DNA of 64,000 nt. Source: Rhizophlyctis rosea. Lineage: Eukaryota > Chytridiomycota > Chytridiomycetes > Rhizophlyctidales > Rhizophlyctidaceae. Shown in pieces: positions 43,973 through 55,759 of the stretch. The translations under genes and the position numbers were made by a program. Positions within the stretch are counted from its first letter, which is position 1; each line of letters begins with the position of its first letter. The stretch covers positions 1 through 64,000 of the forward strand of contig JADGJC010000188.1 of assembly GCA_027596075.1 (NCBI GenBank), read 5' to 3'. A model generated the notes under the pieces. That model ran no database searches. It worked only from the letters and a program-made list of their open reading frames with translations, and had not been told where the DNA came from.

Positions 43973-45745
43973 ATACATTAGTCCCTCTCCGATGTTGATG
44001 ACTTCATGAATCTTTCCAGCTTTCACAAACACTAGACCATTAGGTTGCAGCACCGGAATCTCGCGTGTTGCGCTAGAGATACCCCCTTGAACGGACAAGC
44101 ACCAAACGTTCTTCCCACCAACAAAACCCTACCACGTACACTACTCTGTCAAACTCAAGGTTGGCCCGTTCTGCTTAAACGCAGGTCTGAACAAGTGCAA
44201 TATAAGACCCCACCTGCTGAAGAGACCTACATTTTGCCTAGACAACGCTGAATTTCGTCTTCAGTAAGTGGTGTCTCGCCCTGCGGCCGGCCTGTTACGC
44301 TTCTGCTTGAGGTTTGTTGCTGATCATCACCGATGGAAGTTATTTTGACCCCCGTGTTGCTTGAAGGAGAAGGGAAAGAGCTCGGTGTGCAGAACAAACA
44401 ATGGGAAGCCCGGGCGCCTGCTGGTGCACATGACTTCAACCTATGGAAGTGCATTTGATGATGCTGGTGGTCTGATCAGCGACTTATGTCAAATGTCAAA
44501 ATCTGTGAGGAACAATCCGATACCGTATGAGGCAAGTGCAAGTTCAAATACAATGATGTCCACCCCTGAAAACCAGAAGACGGTACACCAAACGATTTTT
44601 TGTGACAATGTCCGAAGTGGGATTGTAATTTTCAAATAGTAGCTGCCAGAGTTATCGACAGGTGGATTGGGATTCGATATATTGATGACGGATGAGATTT
44701 GCGTTGCTGGATATCTCCTAACCCAAATCTGAAGTACGGAGAGCCGGTAGAAGTGTGTCCAATGGAGGTGCAGCAGAGGTGAGGTGGCAGAATGACCCAC
44801 ATGGGGATCGAACCCAAGGATGGGCCAGATAAAAAGCGAGTAATTCATCTCTGGAAAGAGAGAAAAGCAGCACTGCTCTGCCGTGGTCTGAAACAGCAAA
44901 ACACTCACCTTGACGACCCTTCCCAACCAAAGACAAAGTAGCACATCCTAATCGGGCCACAGAGGAATATCCGACATCACCTCGAATCGCCCACTCCTTA
45001 GGAGCAAGTCAAAAAGAAGTTGAGGAGCACGCCTATGAACCTGCGGGGGACTAGTCTGCTGCCATGTCCTTTCAGAAGCATGACAAGCCCGTTCTCACGC
45101 ACGCTCTACCCTGCCACAAAAAGGACAGGTGTAGAGATCCGTGCGCGTACGTAGCCGCCACCTGCGCTTTGGTTAGATATGTGCTATGTGAGGGTTTGAA
45201 CCTGTTGAGTGAGAAATGGGCGAAACGGTGAATTCGAACGAACGGGAAGAGGAAAACGTTGGCACTGACCTCTTGCACTTTTGGAACTATTTCGAAGTCA
45301 AGAGTAACCCTTCCAATAACTCTGCGCCCAAGTGCGAGCGTGTTTGCTTGTTTGAAATCGAGGATATCATTTACCAGAAGCGTCGACAAGAAAGGTATTT
45401 TTGGTTTCGAAAAATCAAAATGCGAGCTGGACGTGGTGGATGAGTGGATGAGTCATCAAACGCGTCAGCTCTTTGAGTCGTTTGATCATGTTGCATTCTT
45501 GTTCTGCCCCAACTTTTGACAGCAGTGTTGTGCATCGTCAGATTGAATCTATTGCTTGAAGACAGGTGAGCAAGGTAGGTAGGCAGGTGCCCTCGGAAAG
45601 GGAGCTGACTGGCTATAAAAGATTGGTAGCTGGGGAAACAAACTAGTAGGCGTGACTGCTTTGAACTCAACTCCCACGTCTCTTTGGACCATTCCACGCC
45701 AAAGGTCCCTTCATGTAACAATATCTCATACTTCACACTAGCACA
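43973..45745. other. Gene-poor tract of 1.8 kb
   Basis: Minus-strand frames of 100-150 codons overlap in conflicting phases (e.g. 44944-44489). An isolated B-box-like TGGGTTCGATCC is present on the minus strand near 44812. I assign no gene. Confidence 0.4.
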
Positions 45746-46468
45746 ATGTTGAACATTGGCATACTCCTGTTTCCCGACTGGGAAATTTTGGACGTGATGG
45801 GTGAGCAACGTCTCTTCTGATTAGTTTCCGGAAGCTCTCACTGACAGAAAGATCTGCAAACCCCTCCCACAGGCCCTCTCCAACTCCTCAACTCCAACCT
45901 CCTCAAACCGCACCTGACCCTCCACCTCCTCGCCGAAACCCTCACCCCAGTCCCGTTCTGCTCAAAAGCCTTTTCCCCCTCCACCTCTCCCTCCCTAACC
46001 CCAACCCGCACTCTAACTTCCCACCCACCCCTTGACGTCCTCCTCGTCCCAGGCGGTCTGGGCACCCGCACCCAAATCCACAATCAAACCCTCCTATCCT
46101 ACATTGCCTCCTTCCCCACCACCTCACCAAAAACCCAAATTCTCTCAGTCTGCACCGGCTCCCTCCTCCTGGCCCGCGCCGGCGTCCTCCTCAACAAGCG
46201 TGCCACAACCAATAAGATGCGCTTTGGCGAAATAATGGAGCTGGTGAAGGAGTGTGAGGGGATTACGTGGGTGAAGCAGGCTAGGTGGGTCAAGGATGGG
46301 AATGTGGTAACTGCTTCGGGTGTTGCCGCGGGAATGGATATGACGGTTGCGATGATCAAGGAATGGGTCGGTGAGGAGTTGGGAACGAGGGCAGCGCAGG
46401 AGATCGAGTATGAGCCGCATACGGATTCTGAGTGGGATCCGTTTTCTAAGGTGCATGGGTTGGTGTGA
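45746..46468 (+). CDS. DJ-1/PfpI family protein
   Basis: Two exons, 45746-45800 and 45873-46468, giving 216 residues in phase. It has the glutamine-amidotransferase-like fold of DJ-1/PfpI: ILLFPDWEILD with Glu13 and the nucleophile elbow SVCTGS with Cys112, which normally interact. After RAGVLLNKRATTN comes GNVVTASGVAAGMDMTV, typical of the isonitrile hydratase/ThiJ-like branch. Members act as hydratases, glyoxalases or stress-response factors; the reaction here cannot be told. It is probably cytosolic, with no signal peptide. The second exon has a Ser/Thr/Pro-rich insertion before LDVLLVPGG. Confidence 0.9.
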
Positions 46469-48670
46469 TATTCAAACTCGGAACTGATGTTCCTTATAGT
46501 GGTGTGAATTGTAAAATTGGTTTGTACATTCTAGTTAATGATAATAATGAAGACATGGTGCTGGCATCCTCAATTGAATCGAATTGACAACTCGTCAGAT
46601 AAACAGGTTGCGATGCTGGGTGCAAGTTCATGCATGAAGCTTGAAGACTTTTTTGCTCTTGACGATTGCAGGTATGAGATTGTTGGAACAAGGCCCAACT
46701 TCCGTTGGATAATGACATGCAGCCGTGTCTCTCATGCAGTAGTAGCACAAAGTTTACTCAAGACACTCTTGATTTGATGGCTATCTGCATTTGCACATAC
46801 TCCCACTCTTTGCACATACTACAGTTGCTACGGACGAAATCTTCCGCATTGCCTCTGCCAGAAATTCCATAATCTCGTTGAAAGCATTGACAAAAAGGAA
46901 TTGGGAGTCAAACGGAAGGAACCGCACAAGTGCAATTATGGTACGAATCAAGGGTGAACAATTCCCCCCTTTTTCGGCTCATGGGGATAGATCTCACCCT
47001 CGTTATCATCGACAGAACCTGAGGGGAAGTAGGTTTCTGACTTCCTTCCGTTCGCTAATTGCGAAACCCAGGTGGAACGAGAAGACAGCTTCAAATCATG
47101 CACATGCAGTTGAGCCCCTGGGGAACTCATCGAGGTGATTTACCTTTTTGCACGTCCGAGTTGTTGGTGCCGAGATTTTATTCGCCATCAAATGTGATGA
47201 AGCAGTGGACAAGACAGCAATCGTGACTTGATTCATTCATTTCCCTTGAAACAGCTTGGGGAGAATTTTCTTCGGGGAAGCCTACGTCATAGTTGGCAGT
47301 ATCGAATTTTACTATATCATGAGCAGGGATACGTATGACATCGAGGAGAAATGCTTTTGAAACGGAAAGGAAATACAATAGGATGCGCATGTACATTTCG
47401 AAAGCCAAGTGGGACGAAGGCAAATGCCTGAGCATCCGATTCTTGATCCTCTGATAATCACTTTTTTTTCCCTTCTTGCCAGGTGCAATACCCGATTTCT
47501 GCCAATATGGGGGTTCCTCAAAAAAATACGCGCCCTCTACAATATTTTTGTGTGTGAGAAGGCTCATCCAGCATCCCCCATGCCTTGAGGTGCAATCCGA
47601 ACGTCGCTGTTCGTCGCCGAATAATGTCCTTCCTTGGGTACACTTCCTTTTGTTCACCGCAAATGTCGCCGATTCTTGCGACCCCTTTCCTGTATTGCTC
47701 AACGGACTCAATCACTTCACCAAGATTTGCAAATGAGAACTGCAAAAGCCTGTTACTCGCAAGAAGAAAACAAAGGCGCAATGCAAAGTGCCTGAAGATG
47801 CCGATGTGCCTGACGACTGCCAACCTTTACACCTGTAGGGTGATAATATGGCTCGTATAAACCCAATTGCAAACACAATAGCGCCACCCTTCGATCATCA
47901 CTTCGACATAGATTTCAATGATCTCTTGCCATTGTGATCTTTGTGTCTATGAATGAGAGGACATGTAGCAAGGGTGTCCAACTCAAAAAGACTTCATCCA
48001 GCCACCATACAATGCTATACATCAACACCTCATCCTAAAAAGGAAGGTCAATGCCTAAGTCGACCAAATTGTGCAAATGTAAAGTCTTATCACATACCAT
48101 GAGTTCTCGAGGCAATTTGTTTGTCGAAGCATACTAAGCCCTTGATGACCCATCCTCACGTCTAGACACGTCTAGACATGCCTTGTACGCCTTTCGTCAT
48201 AAACATGACCGGATAAGTTGCCAATTGTACCAGCTCTATTGCTGTCAACGGGCTTCATGTCGTAATAGGGCATTTTTCTCTTTCAGATCGTGTGACTCTT
48301 TTTTGCTGACCCTTGCAGGATGGAGATGCAATGATGAAAAGTTGAAATTGTGGATTGGAGGCCTACCAAAAAGAAGATCTCCACATTCACAGCTCTCCAT
48401 GTACAATTGAGTACGAAACAGCCGCTCGCACCCATACATGCCCTGCCAACAGCCGCAGAAAGCTGCTGCTACATGACCAGCTTCCAATAAGTGACGACTC
48501 GAGAAAGTTGCACGCTTCGTCCCGACGACACCCTGTCCAAGACCTCCCCTCATGACGTCCGGTCTTCTCCTTTCTGAGTCCCAAGTAGGATTGAGTTACC
48601 CAGTCACATATTCGCAACTTGTACGCCCCCAGCAACCTCCCACCCATCACTTTGCATGCACTTTGGCTCT
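46469..48670. other. Gene-poor tract with unexplained minus-strand open frames
   Basis: The minus strand holds a 177-codon frame (47711-47178, containing HLAFEMYMRILLYFLSVSKA). It overlaps a second open frame (47823-47518, containing ANLGEVIESVEQYRKGVARI) and is followed by a third (47130-46948). Their order and direction suggest one gene, but the joins are frame changes without splice signals and codon use is AT-richer than in the confirmed genes. It could be a decayed gene. I recognise no family. Confidence 0.3.
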
Positions 48671-49552
48671 TCAACTCAACTGATACCCTTCTTTCCAAAG
48701 CCCCGGCATCCAGCAATGCTTGCAATCTACATAACTATGCCGTGCAATCCTGCCCCAAACCCAGTCGTACCCCGCAGTCACATCAGTCCCATCCTTGTCA
48801 GCTCTGATACCCTGTCCACTATCATTTACAATCTTGAACTACTCACTATCCTGTGCCCGTGGTTGCCGAATTGTGAGATCAAACCCCTTCCCCATACACT
48901 GCTCCATCTCTCGTACATCTCTAAATCCCTCATATACTAATACCCCGCCCCACGAGTCTGGTCTGCCATACCAAGCAGCTTCCTGGACCGCCAACTCCCA
49001 ATCATTGTGCAGATAGAATGATCTGCTCGGACCAAAATCTTGAGTAACTTCTTGAGGTATGCGGTGTATCCCCGAGGTGAGGATATAGTTGAGATGGGTC
49101 ATGGGGCCACCATGATAGAGAAGAGGGCGATCCGGGAAGTGCCCTTCTACAAACTCCCCAATCATACCGGCATCTTTTGCTTCCCGCCACTCGTACTTCT
49201 CGGTGGGAGTGGCTTCCCTCTTTGGAAATGCTCTCATGACGTCAACCTTCAGAAAGTCGGTTGCGGTCATGCGCTCCATGACCTCTGGACAACGTAACTG
49301 GTAATACTGCATGAGACGTGCGAGGACTTTGGAGCCGAAGAAGAGGAGCAAATGGTAGGGCCAGGTGGGGGCGTTGGGATATGTGGTCAACAACTCAATC
49401 AGAATAACTGTGCTCTCCGAGTGTTTAGCGCATCAGGATTGTTTTTGAAATGATCTTGCCCATGTCGGTGGAGAAGTCGAAGCGCACGAGGTGGAAAGGC
49501 ATACAAGTAGTTGCCCAAGGTCAGGGCCTTGTCCAAAGGGTCGAATGGCAGC
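48671..49552 (-). pseudogene. Disrupted ADP-ribosyltransferase-fold-like gene (DUF3990-like)
   Basis: The frame from about 49420 to 48842 has the layout of ART-fold domains of the DUF3990 type: LLYHGGPMTHLNYILTSGI, then DFGPSRSFYLHNDWELAVQ, then GGVLVYEGF. A TAG at 48839-48841 interrupts it. The same frame continues with coding-like sequence (GYDWVWGRIARHSYV) to a TGA at 48671. Upstream, a different frame (about 49552-49430, containing LGNYLYAFPPRALRLLH) looks like its N-terminal part and is joined only by a frame change. So there are at least two lesions, and the gene is presumed inactive. Family placement rests on motif spacing alone. ART-fold proteins modify proteins or nucleic acids with ADP-ribose; activity here is not supported. 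Confidence 0.5.
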
Positions 49553-50921
49553 ATTGGAGGGGAAGGGGTGGGATAGGAGCTCTGTATGGCACGAAGAACG
49601 GTGATGGTCTGCGCTTCATGTTGAGTGGAGAACGGGGGATGGGCCGTGACCGACGCGGAGGGAATATGCCTGTTAGCTTGCTAGAACGTGGCATGGTGAA
49701 GGTGCTGGCCGAATGAGGTGGAAGAGTTGAAGAGAGCAGGGTGACAGGAGAGAAGGGGATCTGCCCGCACCTTCGGTAAGGCGACGATCTTGGCCGTCTG
49801 GACGTCTGGACGCGTGTTGCTGGCTTTGCTGGGCCACAGCGGGCGCAGAGACTGGGGCGCGATTCTTGCCACTGGCTGCCAGTGGCTCCTCCTCCTGCGT
49901 GTGAAAATCGCGTTTCACCAAATGCGGTTCATTCACGCAATCACCATTTTGTTCATCGATCAACCCATCTCCGGGCAAATGAGGCAGATGCTCCGAAGGC
50001 GACCAGCCGGGCAGCGATGATATGAAATGTGAAAATGGGCGGTGACGTATCACATGTACAAGCCCAAACGCCCAACCCGAAGGCAAAGCACCTTGCATGC
50101 ATATATTTGTGCATGATGCTGGGGGATCCGTTGCATGAGGTGCATATGGGGGTTGAGACGCACATGATGATGTTGGGTGATACCATGGGAAGAGAATTGG
50201 GTGAAACTGGGTCATTTTGTTCGTCAGTTTCTTGTTGTCATTTTTTGGGGACGGGAAAGTCGGGGAAGAAGGGGATGGAGGGGACACTGATTCATTGCCC
50301 ATAAGATTTTGGGATAGATAGGTAAGGAAGGGGGTGAGGAGTAAAAAATCTTTTCGAAGCATTCGCGAGTGCTTGACCCAGTGCAGCGAGTCGTCCTACA
50401 GGTCCCGTCAAGTTGGTGGAGAGTTTTAGCTCAGCCACTCCACTTCTTCACGTCAACCCCATTCTCCATGCCGAAAGCTGTCAAAGTCGTGCTATTACCG
50501 CTGGGTGCTGCACACCTCCGAATGCTGGGTCTGCTGGGTCCTCAATAAAGAAGGACCCTGCCATCTGTCATTCTGATAGACCCCGTAACGTTTATCCAGC
50601 ACCGAGGAACAAACCGCCAGAGTTTGCCCACCGTCCAAAAGCTACACATGATATGCACGTCACGATAATGCCCGAAACACCCGTTGACTTGACATGAGAA
50701 CATCATCTCAGTATCCACGGCGCATCCCATTCCCACGCAGTTGTAGATTGGTCAGCATATTGTTGTTTCGGCGGTGCTCCACCGAGGTTTTGGAAAATTC
50801 ATCTTGTGGAAGCTGACATAAATATTCCCCAGACACATCACGTTGCACCCTCTCCCACTCCCTGACGCGGCAGTCTTCCATACACAATCCGGACCTGCAG
50901 ATCCTGTCATTCATTATCATC
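49553..50921. other. Intergenic, 1.4 kb
   Basis: A 229-codon minus-strand frame (50362-49673) is rich in Pro and Ser and shows no domain or splice structure. I assign no gene. A CATAAATATT stretch near 50818 may be a TATA element for the next gene. Confidence 0.35.
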
Positions 50922-51728
50922 ATGCCCGTCCATCAACGCTCATCCCACCCTCCAATGCCTACCATACCTGAAGCAACGCCCCAATGGCCAGACCTGTCGA
51001 ACGTCATCTCTCAATTTCCCGACCCGCCAAACCACATCCCACCAACCAAAAACCATTCGCCATACGCCAGACATGCGTACAGGTTGCGCTCAGTATCTTC
51101 TTCATCTATTCTCTCAGCGGGAATGGCTGCAGTCGACAATCCACAACCCATCAAAAAGTCACATTCAAGGAGCTTATCCCGTTCCACGCGATCCTTGCGA
51201 AGCGCTAGTACCACGTCACTGGCGTCAACCTTGAACTCATCTTCCAGCTCCTTGAATCATTCTCTAACCTCCCCGTCATCCGACGCCATCGACATTCGAA
51301 CCCCTTACACCATCCGCTCTCAAAAGTCCTCTACATCCCTCCCATCGTTCAGAAACTTCAGCCTAACATCCTGGGCACGAAGACGATCAAAACCAGATCC
51401 CTCGCCACCTCCCCATCATGCACCACCGGACTCCACATCGCCGCCGCCCTACTCCCGCAACCACTCAGAAACCCTCCCACCAGCCTCTGTTGCACCGCAT
51501 CCCATTCCCATACCACACCAACGACCACCGTCTGCACACCCGCTCTCATCTCCGCATCCACAATTCAACCACTTATCACACGCTTTACATTCCAAATCCA
51601 TGCCCAGTCTCTTGTTAAAGCCCGAAAAGGGGGAGAATCACGTCGTGGTTGCGTTTGTCGGGGACGAGTTTCCGGCTGTGACAAAGTCTTCTAGGAAGGG
51701 ATCGAGGTGGATTCAGGGGGCGTTTTAG
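50922..51728 (+). CDS. Ser/Pro-rich protein of unknown function
   Basis: Single exon, 268 residues, start MPVHQRSSHPPMP. Low-complexity and mostly disordered: many Ser, Pro and His, Arg-Ser pairs (KSHSRSLSRSTRSLRSAS) that are likely kinase sites, and a structured-looking last 30 residues (HVVVAFVGDEFPAVTKSSRK). No domain is recognised. Likely a regulatory or scaffold protein. It shares composition, but no clear alignment, with the Ser-rich protein at 53.8 kb. Confidence 0.65.
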   Translation: MPVHQRSSHPPMPTIPEATPQWPDLSNVISQFPDPPNHIPPTKNHSPYARHAYRLRSVSSSSILSAGMAAVDNPQPIKKSHSRSLSRSTRSLRSASTTSLASTLNSSSSSLNHSLTSPSSDAIDIRTPYTIRSQKSSTSLPSFRNFSLTSWARRRSKPDPSPPPHHAPPDSTSPPPYSRNHSETLPPASVAPHPIPIPHQRPPSAHPLSSPHPQFNHLSHALHSKSMPSLLLKPEKGENHVVVAFVGDEFPAVTKSSRKGSRWIQGAF

Positions 51729-53828
51729 TAAAGTCGGGCCAGGGAGAGGAACTTTGTGACTTCTCGCAGGTCGAGAGATGGAAGTTCCTTCTTCGTGTTG
51801 GTTGAGGGTTTGAACACGTCTCCCTCACTCCGGACGCCATTGAAATTGTTTGCCTGTCACCTCCACCACGTCCAGGAGGCACCAAAGACATAATGTATAT
51901 ATAGTGTTCCCTCTCCCCGCGCCCGCCAGTTCATTCATGTAATATGCAATTGTTTGTACAATATATCGGTTTTACCTTAAAACGTGAATCTCGGTAACCA
52001 TGGAAATGAGCTGAAATTTGTGTCGGACGATAGCAAATGATTTGGGGAAGGACTCAATGGTGATACATTACAATCGAGTCGCTTCTTCTGAGATCTCCCT
52101 TGATGGACGTGGAAATCGGGCACAACCCGAAAATGAAGACAGTTTTGATGAATCAATCAAGAACACCCTCCGAGAAGGAAGTCTACCGCTTCTATGATAG
52201 TGCAACCATAACGTTAGTTGATCGACGGACTAGCGGTTTCATTCTGAATGAGATGTCGCCCCCCCTCGTTATTGAAGAATCTTACTATTTGACGCCGAGG
52301 TCGTTAGGACGTGTTATATGCACAATGACTAGGCCTACGCAAAATCTGGACGAAGCTCAGGTATTTGAGCAGAGTTGCAATTCTTTTCCCATCCGATGGA
52401 CTCCGTTGGCCGTATCCTCAAGAATGATAATCATGCGGCCACATACCCTTTGTGACCAATTCCGGGGACAAAGGAGACAAAGAAAGTCCGTGCTAGTAGA
52501 CACCCCAGGGTGCGTCACTTGTGTCTGGCTGGCATCCGTAAGTTCCGTAGGACCCCATGACGCGTCTCAGGGTCCGCAAAACTCCGTGCACTTGTTTACG
52601 GTCACTCAATGCAATGCCGCCAAAGACCCTCAAAAATCCCATGTCCCAGCCCGCCCAAACAAACAAAAAACCGAGGTCGGGAAGACCGTACTAGAAGGTC
52701 GTGATTGTCTTTCCCCGAAGAGTCATCGGACGGTTACACGATCGGTGGATGTCATCTGCTGCGTTGCTTGGAGTGCGGGGTGCATGGACTGCCAGTCTGG
52801 AACCGAAAGCGCCTGTTAGTGGGATCCCTACAGGAAAGGTTGAGGGTTTGCCTTCTCCTACTCCGTGGACCCAGAACCCGAGATTCCTCACCTGGCGCAT
52901 TACACCTTACACCATGATGATCTCCGCCCATCGAAGGCATCAGAAGCACCCATACTCCACCCACCCCTTACGGAGCCTTCGGAGGCGCCCTCCTCCACCG
53001 CATTATCAAAGGTAAAACCCCCCTTCTCCCATAATGTTCCATACGATCACCATCACCGGTCATCAGACCAGACACAGCCAAAACAATAATAATTCCCGCC
53101 ACCGGTCATCACGAACAAGGAGAAGGTTTTTGAATCGGAGATGTTATGGTATGGGTGGGAACCGGAATAAATCGTGATGCATGAGATGGTCGATTGCCTT
53201 AAATGGATCTCGATACGTCGGGATGATGTGAGCGGTCCCATTCGCTCTGGTCAATGGCGGAGGTTGCCCGAATATGATTATTGAACCCGACGGTCCAGAT
53301 GGATGATTACGTTACTCCGGTACTGGCGGCGCTCTCGGTGCCCCAGTCATCAATACACGGAGGGTCGAGGGGTAGAAAATTAAGACTACGGTCGAGGCCC
53401 CTTCTTTTACCCACCGGAACTCGTCAACGTTTTCTTCACCCGAATGCGCGCAAAAGGTCTTTTTTACACTCGAAAAGAGGGAGTCCATAACCCTGATTAA
53501 GACCCTCTATCGGCCCTTAGCCTCCGATTCCGCGAGCACCGTTGGGAGTATTACAAAATACCCCCATGGGTTTTTTGGTTGATCGTTGAAGATCGCCAAT
53601 ACCAATAACCCTTTTGAGTAGTTCCCACCGTGGTAGAAGTGACGTTGGGGAGACAAGACGGATAAAAGCATCGTTGGTCTCGCGTAACCCCTTCGACATC
53701 GGTAGCTTGCAGCTGTAAACGTTCTCCAACAAACGCATAATTTAAACGGAATAAACCCACGTAGCATATATATTGTACATATCGTAGGCGTAGAGCATCC
53801 TCGTCATCACAGAAATAGATCCACTTCC
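51729..53828. other. Intergenic, 2.1 kb, with possible unresolved exons
   Basis: A 239-codon plus-strand frame (52100-52819) has no recognisable domain. At 52930-53010 the plus strand carries a coding-like exon (TPYGAFGGALLHRIIK) ending at a GGTAAAACC donor-like site, but I found no partner exon. No gene is assigned. Confidence 0.3.
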
Positions 53829-54644
53829 ATGAGCACTTATCTAGCCCCAATGACTCGCCGTAACGACCTCGCGCTCCACCAACTGGCTGCCGCACTACGT
53901 GGTGAAGCTCCATCCGGACGATCTTCCTCCTCCTCCACCACCACCGCCAGCACATCATCATCCACCTCTCCCACACTCAAAACCCTCAAGCACAAAAGCA
54001 CCACATCATCATCATCCCCCAGATGTCCAACAGAAAGCGGAACCACCACCGGATACGCCGGCGCCCTCCTCATGATGACAGCAACCGGCACCCGCGCCCG
54101 AAGTCGAAGTCACGACAGTCAAGACATCGCAACAACAATCCCACGAAGAACATTCCGTCAAAACCTCCATCGTACCCGATCACTTTCCACTTCATCGTCT
54201 TCGTCACCTTACATCACATCACCACTCTCCACAGGCGCAACCGCCACCACGTCATCATCAACACCAACTACCACACCACAATCCGCATTACCCTTCCAAC
54301 ACCCCCACATCCTAACCCACTCCACATCCGCCCCACACTCCCCAACACCCTCCCTCCGCCGCACAATAAACTCACCCTCCTCAGCACCCGAATCCCGTCG
54401 CGTCTCATTCGGGGACATAACAGTCATCAGCTTCCGAAAAGGCGAGGCGCCGTCCTCCCCTGCTGGGTCTGTTGTTAGTTTAACTGTGGGGGAGGGTGTT
54501 GCGGCTGCGGCCGGGCGAGGGGAGGAGGCAGGTGAGGGGGAGTTTGAGAGTGAGGAGGAGGGTGGGGAGGGGTGCGAGGAGGGGGAGGGTGAGAGGGGAC
54601 GGAGGGGGTTGAGGGGGTTGTTGGCGTTTATTGGGAGGGGGTGA
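53829..54644 (+). CDS. Ser/Thr-rich protein with an RVSF (PP1-docking type) motif
   Basis: Single exon, 271 residues. Ser/Thr tracts fill the first two thirds. At residues 190-194 RRVSF followed by GDITVISF fits the RVxF motif by which regulatory subunits dock to protein phosphatase 1. The C-terminal ~50 residues are acidic (repeated EEGGEG) and end with a basic/hydrophobic LRGLLAFIGRG. Function unknown; a PP1-binding regulatory protein is a reasonable inference. Confidence 0.65.
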   Translation: MSTYLAPMTRRNDLALHQLAAALRGEAPSGRSSSSSTTTASTSSSTSPTLKTLKHKSTTSSSSPRCPTESGTTTGYAGALLMMTATGTRARSRSHDSQDIATTIPRRTFRQNLHRTRSLSTSSSSSPYITSPLSTGATATTSSSTPTTTPQSALPFQHPHILTHSTSAPHSPTPSLRRTINSPSSAPESRRVSFGDITVISFRKGEAPSSPAGSVVSLTVGEGVAAAAGRGEEAGEGEFESEEEGGEGCEEGEGERGRRGLRGLLAFIGRG

Positions 54645-55759
54645 TAGAGTATGTGAATGATGCCATAGGTGATTCAGATGTATCTATACAGAAAAGATCA
54701 AAAAAACAAAAATACAGTTCTACCAGTGCGGTGAATTTCGTCAAATCGTCAGGTTCCTTCATGTGTGTGTGTTTCCTTTTTTGTGTCGTAGAAAACGTAT
54801 GAGTGTTACATTTGAAGGATGATGCATTGTCGGATGAACAAGAATAATGGCTTCGAAGGGAAGGAAAGTAACAGGTGGCATAATCAGAAGGGGAATGAGG
54901 ATTCAAAAGTTGCTGCTATGTCCGATCCTGCAAAGGTAAATGGCGCTGATGAAAACTCAAGCCTGCTGCGGTCGTCTGTTCATGCTAACGTATTTCTGCT
55001 CCTTTTCATGACCCCAAACCCCCATACCTACTCTCGTTCCATCATCATGTGTCGTCGTTGATTCGTCATAAAGTCGGAATGAAGGAGGACACCCACTGTT
55101 GAAACCCTTATGTGCAAAGGCATCCCTCTTCTTCAGGTTCTTTGGTTTCCACAGAATGAACACATATCGTTGGGCCATCATCGGAGGGTTGTTGGCAGGC
55201 TTTTCCAAAGTCTCCGAGAAGCCGGATACACGTTTTTGGTGCACGGATTGGTCATGATGGAGGAGCTTTCGGCGATAAATGGGCGGTAAAATGACGGTTC
55301 CTTTCGACGAGTGCCCCTTGCCCTCTTCTCTTGGATGCGCCTTGCATGAATCTCATTTAGCATACTCCACACCCCAAGTGTTGGGGGTCGGCCAGCCCAC
55401 GCACAGCAACGCACTTCTGAGTGACAACTTCCGCTTTCCAGTCCATCCACTGTCTTCTAACAAATTGCAATTTGCGGCACAAAGTCCACACTTTCCAGCC
55501 CGTCCCAAAGTGACGAAATCAACTGATGGAAAGCAATAGGAAAGAGGAAAAGCAACGCCCAGGGAAAACCAAAGGCAAGATGTGCCTCAGGTTCCCTATC
55601 CCTCTGATGTTCTCGATGATCAACCAGCCAACAATTAATATCGGACTTCGCCGACACGGCCACATGAGCATGAGACAATCATCATTCACCACCATCATGA
55701 ACCGCCATGCATCATGAAAGCACTTTTATATTGTGGTCATCTCCAAATCGCAACAAGAA
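54645..55759. other. Intergenic, 1.1 kb
   Basis: Convergent 3' flanks of the Ser-rich gene and the cyclophilin gene. No gene recognised. Confidence 0.45.

Noticed and set aside
44785..44900. Possible second tRNA on the minus strand (GGGTTCGATCC with GTGGGTC end)
   Set aside because: No matching 5' acceptor strand (GACCCAC) could be found, the T-stem has a mismatch, and no anticodon arm with U33 can be formed.
4597..49552. Stop-codon reassignment or programmed readthrough to explain in-frame stops
   Set aside because: The interrupting codons include TGA and TAG, both of which also terminate intact genes here (TGA at 27128, TAG at 9332), and two of the loci carry frameshifts as well.
49673..50362. 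229-codon minus-strand frame
   Set aside because: Pro/Ser-rich without any recognisable domain, and no splice structure connects it to the ART-like pseudogene downstream.
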